DNA from: Misgurnus anguillicaudatus
Taxonomy: Eukaryota; Chordata; Actinopteri; Cypriniformes; Cobitidae
NCBI RefSeq assembly: GCF_027580225.2
Contig: NC_073352.2
Coordinates: 37,139,501 to 37,203,500, forward strand
Direction: 5' to 3'
DNA length: 64,000 bases
The position numbers and the translations under genes are program-made. Every line of letters begins with the position of its first letter. Positions within the stretch are counted from its first letter, which is position 1. Below are positions 27,001 to 39,800 of the stretch, one piece after another. Under the pieces are notes generated by a model. The model saw nothing but the letters and a program-made list of their open reading frames with translations, had not been told where the DNA came from and did not search any database.

Positions 27001-27787
27001 TTCAAACGAATCCGTTCAAAGGAGTCAGTTTGCGAATCGGGCGCTGTGTTCTAATCCAGGCTGAACAGCGCAAAACTGTAAACAAAGTGTTACTGTAACA
27101 ACACGAAAAACATTTCCTTTGTGGATATGATTTGGTCTTCTGACCTTTCGCCATCGAGTCAGTTTTGTTTTGAGTAATAAAAGCAGGGAGACAGAAAGCG
27201 TGCGCGCGCAGCTCTTCTCTCTCTATCACGCAAACAAAGATCATCATCACTCATTAATCACATGAAATGAGCCTAATCTTTGCACGGACAGTTCATCACG
27301 AGACATAAGCCCGTCGCGCTGTTGTACTGGCTGCTTAATTCGCGCAATCCCGCCATCGTTTACTAAAGCTGTTTGTGAACAAGGCACGGCTGCACACACA
27401 CGGGAGCGATCTACTTGCAGCAAGAGGCAGCGTCACGAGTTCTACAACAGCGCTTAGGTGCCGCAGATGCGCCTGCCTATTAATCTGTCTATTTTTGCAG
27501 CAAAATCGGCCAAAGCCGATTTTTTTTAAATATGCCAAAAATCGGCCAATTAATCGGCCGGCCGATAAATCGGTCGACCTCTAGTTTTGTGTACCATGAC
27601 ATAGGGGTGGGTGATATCTCGATATTCAAACTATATCGATATTTGTAAAACACAATGTTGATTTTATGATATCGTATATATCGATAGAATTTTTGTATTT
27701 AATTCTGATTGCCTTCTCTGTGTGCTGTGCTCGCCTCCACCTCCTTGTTTTTGTTCCCCTCCCCACACACACACACAGGTTAGCAGT

Positions 27788-27857
<70 letters not shown>

Positions 27858-30800
27858 ACACTCACACTCACACTCACACTCACACTCACACACACACTCA
27901 CACACACACTCACACACACACTCACACACACACTCACACACACACTCACACACACACTCACACACTCACACACACACACACACACACAAATTGTCTTATT
28001 TTATAGTTAAATTATAATTTTTGTATATATTTTTTTAAATGCTGCAGAAGCACTTTGTTCCTACGTGAACTACCTCTTTGCACTTTAATAAAAAAATACC
28101 TTGTGGAACTTTGCATTTTTGTTTTGTAGTAGATTGTTGAGGAGGGTATGTTTCGTGAAAAGCCATCTAGATATATATTGTTTATCGAGATATAATTTTC
28201 ACTCCATATCGCCCAGCCCTACCATGACATTAGCTTGAAACAACAAGGCCTGTTCATAATAGCTTGTTTTTATCAAATTGAAACTTGTCCTGTAACACTG
28301 AGTTTGTTTAACCTTTTTCATGATACAGGCCCCTTATCCACTCGTTTAACTCTGTTGATGTGATTGGTGACATGTTTGTGATGTAGGAAACTGAGGCGAT
28401 TTCAAAGCATAAAAATGAGACTGTTTTGTAAATTCCAGTTCTTTTTCGTAAAAACGCTCTTGACATTGTGTCACGAGCGGACGCTATGGTTTCTTTGAAG
28501 CTTTACTGAACAACGCCTGGCCAATGCCAACTATATAGCCCATCTGTGCAGAAAATATCCAGATTCTTTCGACTGAACAAACAGTAAAGGTGATTTGAGC
28601 AGTAATACAGTAGCTTATGCAATGTCTAGTTCCCTTCTCTTAGGCATTCAAGGTTAAAATGGTAACCACAGATGTTTTATGGAGAAGATACTTAGTAATG
28701 GAGTTAAATTATTATTTTACACATTACTTAAAGCATATCAAAGACATCACATAGGTGTCAGTGACAGAAGACAATGGAGGCAGGATTAAAAGTAAACAAC
28801 AGTTGAGATAAACGATAAATGCAAATAAATGAGATTCCAGGTGCGCGCACACACTCACACACACTCACTCCAGAGCCGAAGATGTAGAACAGGTAATCCT
28901 AAAATCCAAACTCTTCACAACAATGAAATGGTAATCCTGTGAAGGGTAGAATAGGTCAGGTTAGCCCACACAGCATACAAGCGTAGCTAGCATTGACGAG
29001 CGCGGACATTGTGAACTTGATTTTCACCACACAAGGAAATTTATGAAATAATGCAGTTTATAAAACTCACTTGAATATGTTTTTATTTGACATGCATGTA
29101 ATTATATCCACACATGGGGATTGTCTAAGTGTGCCCATACTTTCCAATTTATCCCAACACAACTGCATATGTATTATATTACCATTACCAACTTTGCTTG
29201 TGTGTTCTTTTGTTTTAATAAAGTACTCCAAAAACTGTGGAGGCCAACACATGCTCAATGAGTATTTGTCTCATGTTGAGTCACCAACAGATGTTCAACT
29301 GTCAAAAAGGTAAAACATATTTAAATTATTGACATCTTGTCAAATAATCATTATTTGTAATTATCTCTATGTTTAATATAAGTTAAAATAAACCGACTTG
29401 AAAACCATCAATGTGTTTATTTCTAAATATTTCTCCATATTATCTGAGTGGACATCCATGACATGTGGAGTCCCACAGGGTTCAATTCTTGCACCGCTTC
29501 TGTTTAATTTGTATATGCTCCCACTTGGTCAAATAATGAAAAAGAACCAAATTGCTTACCACAGCTATGCAGATGACACCCAGATATACTTAGCCCTGTC
29601 ACCCAATGACTACAGCCCCATTGACTCTCTATGTAAATGCATTGATGAAATTAACTGTTGGATGCGTCAAAACTTCCTCCAGTTAAACAAAGACAAAACT
29701 GAAGTCATTGTATTTGGAAATAAAGATGAAACTCTCAAAGTTAACACATACCTTGACTCTAGGGGTCTAAAGACACAAAATAAAGTCAGAAATCTTGGTG
29801 TAATTTTAGAGTCTGACCTTAAAGGCAGGGTAGGCAGGAATTATCTAAAAAACTTTTTTACAAGTTTGTCTAAACTGTCTTTATATACAAATGCATAATT
29901 AAAATGTAAGTACTCTAAAAAAGAGAGTATAAAACTCGAGTGTCTGTAGACCTCTCACGACTGTGTTAAACACAGTTAATTATTTCCATCCGGGACGAAA
30001 CATATGATTAGCTTGCTCAAATATCACTCTCTCTCGCGACCATGGCTCCACCCGTTGCTATGGGATCTGCCCAGACATGCGCACACCCGATTGATTTGAA
30101 CGTGCACGAGGCAATAGGCAGAGCAATAGTACAGCAGAGAAATAGCACTAACAACTCACAGAAACTGCATTCACATCTTACAGTACCTGCATATCCAGTC
30201 AGCGAAGGCAAAAAAGGAATAAATGAAGCAATCAAACGAGAGGAAATATTGCGTGGCTTTTCCTCGAGTCGATGATGCGGTATTGTCTGCGGAGTGTAGT
30301 CCTCGTCAGAGTCAACAATGCTTTCATCACAGAACTCTTCCATGCAAAACACTGGCTGAGTGAGTACTAAAAGCCATCCGTTTATAAAAGCCATCTGTTT
30401 ATATTCCTAGTGATAAAGTTAGGTGTATTATTACATGTGATTGTGACTTGATGTTGTTACATGCACCGCGCTCCTTCCTCTCCGCTTGTCTGAGGTAATT
30501 CGCGCGTTCATGTGTTTTGGGGGCGTGGCTTAAGAAGAAACCCAGAAGGGAGGGGGTGGAGTGAATGGAAAAGTTACCTGTGTTTAAAACAGTGCTGAGA
30601 GGTATACAGACACTCGATTTTTATACTCTCTTTTTCAGAGTACTTACATTTTACTTATGTATTGATATATAAAGTCAGTTTAAACAAATTTGTAAAAAAG
30701 TTTTTTTAGATAATTCCTGCCTATTCTGCCTTTAATTTCAGTAGTCATGTGAAAGCAATAAGCAAATCAGCTTACTACCATCTCAGAAATATTGCCCGAA

Positions 30801-33800
30801 TTAGATGTTTTGTCTCAAGACAGGACTTAGAAAAACTTGTTCATGCTTTCATCACCAGCAGGGTGGATTACTGCAATGGACTTCTTACGGGGATCCCCAA
30901 AAAGACCATTAGACAGCTGCAGCTCATACAAAACTCTGCTGCCAGAATTCTGACCAGAACCAAAAAATCTGAGCACATTACTCCAGTCCTCAGGTCCTTA
31001 CACTGGCTACCTGTTACATTTAGAATAGATTTTAAAGTATTGTTACTCGTTTATAAATCACTTCATGGCTTAGGACCCAAATACATGACAGATATGCTAA
31101 CTGTATATAAACCTAAAAGATTACTCAGATCATTAGGATCCGGTCAGTTAGAAATACCAAGGGTTCACTCAAAACAAGGTGCGTCAGCATTTAGTTATTA
31201 TGCCACCTCTAGCTGGAATCAGCTTCCAGAAGAGATCAGATGTGCTTCAACAGTAAACACTTTTAAATCTAGATTAAAAACACATCTGTTTAACTTTGCA
31301 TTTACTGAATGAGCACTGTGCTGCTTCACACTGACTGCACTTTTAACTCAAGTCACTTTTATTTCTGTTTTATTATTTTTAACATTTTAAAGTGTTTTTA
31401 TTGTGATTTTATTGTGTATCTATTATTTTTACATTTTCTTTTTTCTCTTTTATATATTGTTTTCTCATTTCTATGTAAAGCACTTTGAATGACCTCTGTG
31501 TATGAAATGTGCTATACAAATAAACTTGCCTTGCCTTGCCTTGCCTTGCCTATTATTGTTTCTTTTTAGCTAAACCAGTAAAGATCTACAAAGTCCCCAA
31601 AAATTTGGATGCAAATGGCTTTAAAGACCATCTACGAATAATATTTCCACAGCTAAAAACACAGAATTTTGACCTTTGTAAGGTCAATAGACATAGAGTT
31701 GTAACCCCAGTGGAAAATTTTACTCCCAAAGCCACTCGTTCAGGTGAAGTGATGGGACGATCAGCAGTATATATTCGTCCTGAGGTAAAAAAAAAAACTT
31801 CCAGAATCTCTTTCTCTGGTTTGTAGCACAGAATTAATGTTTTTGCTAATGTTTCCATATTTTGTAGCATGACATTCACAGTGATAGTGACAGTGATAGC
31901 AGTCAAGTGGTAGATTTGGTAAGGAACAAAAGTACTTTGAAATTTTCATTACTAATATACACAGTTAAAAATGGCAACTGTAAATGTATTTCTGTATTTG
32001 TATTATTTTTTGGTAAATGTATCTGCTCATGAGGATCCTGAGTATGATACGTCACATGAGATAGACACATCTGCTCGTGAGGATACTGAGGATGATACAT
32101 CACACGTGACTGACACATCTGCTCGTGAGGACACTGAGGATGATACATCACACGTGACCGACACATCTGCTCGTGAGGACACTACCGAGGATGATACATC
32201 ACACGTGACCGACACATCTGCTCGTGAGGACACTACCGAGGATGATACATCACACGTGACCGACACATCTGCTCGTGAGGACACTACCGAGGATGATACA
32301 TCAGACGTGGCAGACACACGTAACACTGAGGAAAATATGGTGAGCATTCAGCACCATTTATGTTCGCTGTTAGTACAAAAATAACACTGACTTTTATATG
32401 TTGTTGACATCCCATACAGGACACAATGGTTAATTCTGTTGGGGAGAGTGGTGTAGTTACACAATCAACCAGACAACATCAAATGGTATTGATTCATGCA
32501 CAACATTAAGTTAATGTACATGATTAAAAAGCGTACAACAATTGATTGTATTGTCCTAATATACAATTTTTTTTATTTGAAAGTCAATAAAAGCTCTTAT
32601 ATTTAAGCTTTAGACCAGTGGTTCTCACAGTAGCTCCTGCCTAGTGATATGTAAAACAATCACTGAATTTAATGTAAATTCACACCCATGCCCATTCAGT
32701 CTTAACAATTCAATGGTAAACGACCCCATTGTTTAAAAGTGCATGAAGGAAAATAGTGGAGTGGTGAAGGAGGAGATGGGTAAGGAGGAGGAATGCATTT
32801 ACCTTTTTTTTATAATTTTTATTGATGATTAACATAACTAACTAAATGTTTGTGCTTCTCCTGAAGTTACGTTTAGAATTTCATTCATTTAAAGTTTAAA
32901 CTAGGGATGTCAGCATAAATGCATACAATTAATTTATTAATCATTAACGCGTTTAAATAAAATAATGCAATTAATTGCCCAAGCAAGCCGACTGGCATTT
33001 GGTGAAGTTCTGCGAGAACATTTGGAAAGAATACGGAAATCTTTGTTCTTGTAGAGCTGTGCTTGTATTGGTCTATGTCAAGGGTCACCAATCCTGCTCC
33101 AGGAAGACCATTGTCTTTGCATAGTTTAGCTCCAACCCTAATCCAAAACTTCTAAAGCAGCTAATTAAGGGCGCACTCACACTATCCAAACCAAACCGCG
33201 CTCGGGCGCGTTTGACCCCCAAAGCCTGGTTCGTTTGACTAGTGTGAGTGCTCTGTTCCGCGCCCGAGCGCGGATTGGTTAATCGCGCCGCGGCCGGGTT
33301 GCAGAGGTGGGCCGGAGCGCGGTTCACTTGGGCTCAGGCGCGGAAGGCTGTGGTGTGAGCGCAATCGCGCCTGGGCGCGCTTCAAAAGGTGAAGACGTCA
33401 GTTGCGCGACCACTCACCATCATCTGCCTTCGTAAAAACCTTTTGATGCGTGACAGATCAACTAAGCAATATGATGGCATGTGAAAGGGCTGTCTGTAAT
33501 CGCGCACCAAACGACTCCGATTAAAAAACACCGACCTTTCATTACGGTGGGTTCCAGTGTTCAGTGAGAGCTTTACTTCCTGCTTTTTCCAAAACAATCA
33601 CATCTTAATGACGAAAGCGCTCCCGGACTCGATCGATACAAGTACAGTGTGAGTGCGTGCACATGGGGGAGTAGGGAGGGGTGACATTCGCGCTGGGGCT
33701 TGGTTTGGTTTGGATAATGTGAGTGCGCCCTAAGGTGCTTCAGGTGTGTTTATTTAGGGTTTGAGCTAAACTCTGCAGAGACACTGACCCTTCAGGAGCA

Positions 33801-36800
33801 GGATTGGTCTACGTAGAGGTGCATCAAAACAAACACACATAGACCACATAGCTGGGTATTTAAAGAAACAAATATTTCCCTGCCCCCGTTTTCAATAATA
33901 GCGTTATTCAAAAACTTGTCATTAACATTAACCTGCATAAATATGCCTTCGGGTGCTATAATAACTATGTCAAACGGAGTGTAGGGAGGGAAATAAAGTC
34001 ATGCAAGTCAATCAAAATCCTCAGAATCGGCACCAACGAATAACATGAGCGACTTCCTGTTCCTTTTAACTGTAAACATAGGGCGCTCACATGACATTAA
34101 GCATTTTCTGGCACATAATGTGACGTTTCAGAATCTAAACCCCTGTTTTTTCCAGTTGACACAGCAACACATACAGTAACTATGGTTATCAGAAATCTCA
34201 ACAGTGGCCGGAGGTTTTAGAAACGGGGCAATAGGCTCTCACCTCTTGGTGGATCTAGTTTGCATGTGTTTGTGCATATGTGTGAAACCCTTTGACTTAT
34301 GAAACTATTTTCAAATTAAAGCATGTTCTTTGTAAAAGGAAAGAGTTGCTTTTTAAAAGGCATTTTTCCTAAAGGGGGTTGACTTATATTTGAGAGAATA
34401 TGGTAATATTCACTTTACAATACTTAATATTTATATATTTAGTAGTGCTCAGTAATAAATTTCATTCAAGTAATCACTATCCAATGTCTGTCAAAATTGA
34501 CTATTGATCGTTCATTTTAGGAAAGTCTTCAACAAAGACGTAACCTTATTATGGAACAGGATGCAGCATTCCAAAGATCTTTGGAAACTGACAGACAGAA
34601 GGTAATACAATAAGATATTATCTAATTTTAAATTTGATAAAAAAATGAAGTTAATCACTCTCTGTATGTCTCTGTGCATAGACTCAGAGAGAGAGAGAGG
34701 CCCACCGCATTGCTAAATGTATAGAGGAGGCAGAGAAGAGGCGTGTCGATGTAGGTGTCAAATCTTTTTTGTATTGCAAGCCTAATTAGTGGTGCATGCA
34801 TCTACTAATCATTGTCTTTAGGATCATTTCATAGTTAAAGGCAGGAGTGTTTGATTATAGTTGGGCCAAAATTCTACAGGACAGTCAATTGTCAGGAGTA
34901 CGATTGGGCACCCCTGGAGCCTTTGCAAATATGGTGGTGTAGTGACACAGGGTTTCTTGAAAAGACACTTATTCATTGTTAATCATTTACACAGATTGTG
35001 AATCAGAGGATGGCTGAGGCAGAAATGGCTTCTGAAACAGGTGGTACTTCCTTTCAGTTCCGTTATTCTGATGGAAGTTATCGTAGGAGGGATTTCCATC
35101 TTGACAGCCCTATGCAGGTATGTGGAATAGTCCAATGACATAATTTACCTATGAAGCATTAATGCATAAAATGTAACAGAAGCCCCTTTACACATGCACA
35201 GTTTACCTAAATTCTTGAAAAGAAAATCCAATCATATTTAGTTATTTTAACATAAAAGTGGAAATAACCTGAAAATTAAAGTGGTGTGAACTCCGCTATT
35301 ATCTTTAACATAAAATGGTTTTCAAAACTATTTTTTAGAGTTATAGTTATCATTATAATTTGAACGGCCCTTTAGGAGGTTTGTTCTTGATTGCACATGA
35401 TTGTGCAAATTGTGAATGAAACATTGTAAATATGATTTTTATTGATGATTACCATGTATCCAAAATATAAAAACACTTAAATCTTAATGTAAGCAAATCA
35501 TAAATGTATACTTCAAATTGCGAATGTAATGCTCAGATTATGAATTAACTGAAATAAACCTTGATAATAAATTAACTGAAATAAACCTTGATAATAAATT
35601 AACTGAAATAAACCTTGATAATAAATTAACTGAAATAAACCTTGATGATGTATGCAGCCTGCATATGCAACCTCTGGAGGATGCAGCTTTCTGTTTGAAC
35701 CTTTTACAGTGCATGCCTTATATTCTGTCTTTTACTGCGTTTTGTTTTTTTGGTTGGGTTTCCAATAATGTTCGTTCGGGAACTCACATTAAGTCTGAGA
35801 AGCATTGTGTGTCTGTTGATCAGTGTCAGAGGTCTCACCAGATTGAACCCTCACACAGAGTTTACATGATTTAATGTCTGCATGTTCTTGCTCAAAAAAT
35901 GACAGTGGCTGTATCATTTCTATTGTAAATAAATGGACATATATTAAATATTCAAATGGATTTAAACATTGTTTGACTAAAAAGTAGTGTTTCTTTCCCT
36001 CGAAAGTGAAAGTGAAGATGGCGTCCGTGAGACGAGTCCGTGAGACGAGTCCACTATCGCCCCCTGCAGGCATTTGTTATAATACATACATAATGCTTTT
36101 TATTTATAGGACACAAATGCTCCGTCGAGTTCTTCATCTAAAAGCCTTTTTTACTATCTTATTCCTATTTATATATTAAGTTTTACCTAGGAATACTTTA
36201 CCGTGAGGATTATTGAGCAGTACTACCACGTGAAACTATTTATCACTAATAAACACCCACAGTGTTAGCATATAGCCCGCTAGCTTCAACAAACGCTGCC
36301 GACAGAAGCTAGCATTTTCCGATCTAATGGCGGATTCATCTGATATATGCTTTTCTGACCTGTCCTCGCCTGAGCGGGAAGCTGCGAAGGAGTTGATCGG
36401 TTTGAGCAGATCCAACGCGAGCTACAGCGCCCACTTCACCATGTCTCCGGACGTCCACAAGCGACCGAGGAATGCGACAAACGAGTGCTCCACGCGATGC
36501 AGCTTTACGGACCGTAAGCGAGTGAACGGAGACGCCATTGCCCAACATGAAAGCGATCGGGAAGCTGTGGAGGAGCCGCTGCCCGGCCTTCGCAGATTCA
36601 GCATGCCCAACATCACCCTGGACCCAGACGTTCGCAGGCGACTGAGGCGTACCACAACCAAACCCCCAACGCGATGCAGCTCCGCGGAGCGCGTTTGGGT
36701 AAACAAAGACGCCATCGCCCAGCATGAAAGCGGTAAGACTCCGCTTGTTATTGTAACATGTACTACTTGCTACATGTATAGTTTAGCTTCTGCCGTTAGC

Positions 36801-39800
36801 ATAGATGGGTTTACATGCACTAAGTGTATTGAAGTATTAAGATTAACTGAGAAGGTTGCTGAACTAGAATCGCGCATCCGAACGCTAGTTGAGGATAGCA
36901 AAACCGCTAATGTTACTGTTGTAAATACTGTATCGAGCGAAAAGACTAATGGCTCGGTTCCGACATCAGATGCTAATGTAAACATTACAAACAATGTATC
37001 GAGCGCACATAGTGTTCCGACATCAGATGCTAATGTAAACATTATAAATACTGTATCGAGCGCGCATAGGGTTTATCATAATACACATGGCTCGGTTCCG
37101 ACATCAGAGTCAAGTCGGCGGTCTAACTGGGTGACTGTCAGGTGGCATAGTCATATACGGCGTCCATCTAAGACCCATAACGTTACGGTACTTTCTAACA
37201 GATTCGATCCCCTAAGGAATACACTAGCTGAAACACCTGTTAAAAGTGCCCTGGTCATTGGAGATTCTATACTCAGGAACACTAACATTGAGGCACCAAA
37301 CACCCTAGTCGACTGTATACCGGGAGCCAGAACGTCTGACATTAGATCCAAACTTAAAGTGCTGGCTAATGCTAAACGGAAGTTTTCTAAGATTGTTATT
37401 CACGCCGGAACAAATGACACCAGACTCCGACAGTCGGAAATCACCAAAGATAATATTAAGGAGATGTGTGAAATTGCAAAAACAATGTCAGACAATGTAA
37501 TATGCTCTGGTCCCCTCCCCGCCTACCGGGGAGATGAAACACATAGTAGATTAGTGTCTCTCAATGGCTGGATGTCAAAGTGGTGCCCTCAGCATAATGT
37601 AGGGTTTATAGACAATTGGAAGCATTTCTGGGGTAGACCATTTCTCCTAACCCGAGATGGCCTTCATCCGACATCAGAAGGAAGTGCTATACTCACCAGA
37701 AATCTGATTAATATTCTTAATTCTGATATAGTATGACTATCCAGGGCCCAGGTCAGGAAACAGACAGATCAGCTTAACTGTCCGTCTGTTAGCTGGCATG
37801 ATATGTCTAGATCACATAGATCCCAGAACTTCGAGTCGATCTTACCAGAATATCAACACATTTCAACTGTATCTGTTCCCCGAACAAGCAAATACAGAGC
37901 ACCGCTTGCCACATCACGTACAAATTTGACCAACATAAAATTAGAAAACAATACATTACAAGATGAACCTCGAATGTTAAAATTCGGCCTTCTTAACATT
38001 AGATCGCTTACCAATAAAGAACCTATTGTTAATGAAATAATTAATGACCAAAACTTAGATGCACTCTGTTTAACAGAAACCTGGCTTAAAGCAGACGACT
38101 ACATTAGTTTAAACGAATCCACCCCACAAGACTATTATTATAAACACGAACCTAGGTTAAAGGGGAGAGGGGGTGGTGTAGCTACAATATACAACAAAAT
38201 GTTTAAAGTAAACCAAAAATCTGAACTAAAATTTAAATCATTTGAACTAATGTTGTTAAATATGGAAATAACTGATCGTAACCACAAACAGCTCTCTTTT
38301 GCCTTAGCTACAATCTATAGACCTCCGGGCCACCATGCAGATTTCCTTAAAGAAATAGCAGATTTTCTGTCTGAGCTTGTAGTCACTGTAGATAAAGCTC
38401 TTATCGTTGGTGATTTTAATATTCATGTGGATAACCATAAAGATGCATTAGGACGTGCGTTTATGGATGTTCTAAATTCTCTCAATATTAGACAAAACGT
38501 GACAGGGCCAACGCATACTCGTAAGCACACATTAGACTTAATTCTGTCACTCGGGCTTAATATTAATGACATCAAAATATCACCTCAGAGTGATGCAGTT
38601 TCTGACCATTACCTTGTGTCATACACTGTACTTCTAGATAGGATCACTCAATCCACAACATGCTACAGATTAGCCAGAACAATAATTTCCACCACTAAAG
38701 ATAGCTTTATTAGCACTCTTCCAGACCTGTCCCAAATTAAACATGCAGATAACTGTGATGATCTAGATATTGTAATAGAAAACCTAAACAATGTCTGTTC
38801 TAACACATTGGATGCCGTTGCTCCCATTCGAAAAAAGAGAATCAAAGAAAAGCCGCCAGCTCCATGGTATGATCATCACACCGCAGCTCTTAAAAAGGCA
38901 ACTAGGAAAATGGAAAGAAATTATAGAAGCACAAAATTAGAAGTATGGCGTGCAGCATGGAAAGATAGTGTTAAACACTACAGACAGGCTATTAAAACCG
39001 CCAGATCTACCTATCTTAGCAAGCTTATAAATGAGAATCATAATAACCCTCGTTTCCTCTTTGGCACCGTTGCAAAACTGACTAGAAACAAAGAACAAAC
39101 AGAAACCAATAGTAAACTCCAACACAATAGTAACGACTTCATGAACTTCTTTTCTAACAAAATTACGGCTATAAGGGAAAACATCGTAGCTACACAGGCA
39201 GCCACCACTCTACCCGTTAGTTCACTTAACACTAGACTACCACACGAACATCTTGATTCATTTAAACCTACTACAATAGAAGAGCTCTCTAAACTAGTAA
39301 CGTCATCCAAATCATCGTCCTGTATATTAGACCCCGTTCCCACAAAACTACTTAAAGAGGTATTTCCTGTAGTGTCAACCCCGGTTCTAAATATCTTTAA
39401 CTCATCGCTAGAAATAGGATACGTTCCAACATCTTTCAAACTAGCAGTTATTAAACCGCTGATTAAAAAACCACAGCTTGATCAGGGAGAGCTTAATAAC
39501 TTTAGACCAATCTCAAATCTCCCTTTTCTTTCGAAAATATTAGAAAAGGTAGTGGCAAGCCAGTTACGCACATTTTTGACAAATAATAGTACATATGAAA
39601 AGTTCCAATCAGGATTCAGGCCCCACCATAGCACAGAGACAGCGTTGCTTAGAGTTACAAATGACCTCCTATTAACATCCGATCGTGGTGAAATCTCAAT
39701 TCTTATATTATTAGACCTTAGTGCAGCCTTTGACACAATAGATCATACAATCTTACTCAATAGACTAGAAAACTATGTTGGTATCAGTGGTCAGGCGCTA

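Noticed and set aside
27626..28010. Peptides rich in Cys-Val, Glu-Arg, Thr-His or Ser-Leu
   Set aside because: Translations of the TC and AC microsatellites.
36336..37351. Minus-strand open frames inside LINE ORF1
   Set aside because: Shadows of the sense ORF1, which has clear SGNH hydrolase motifs.
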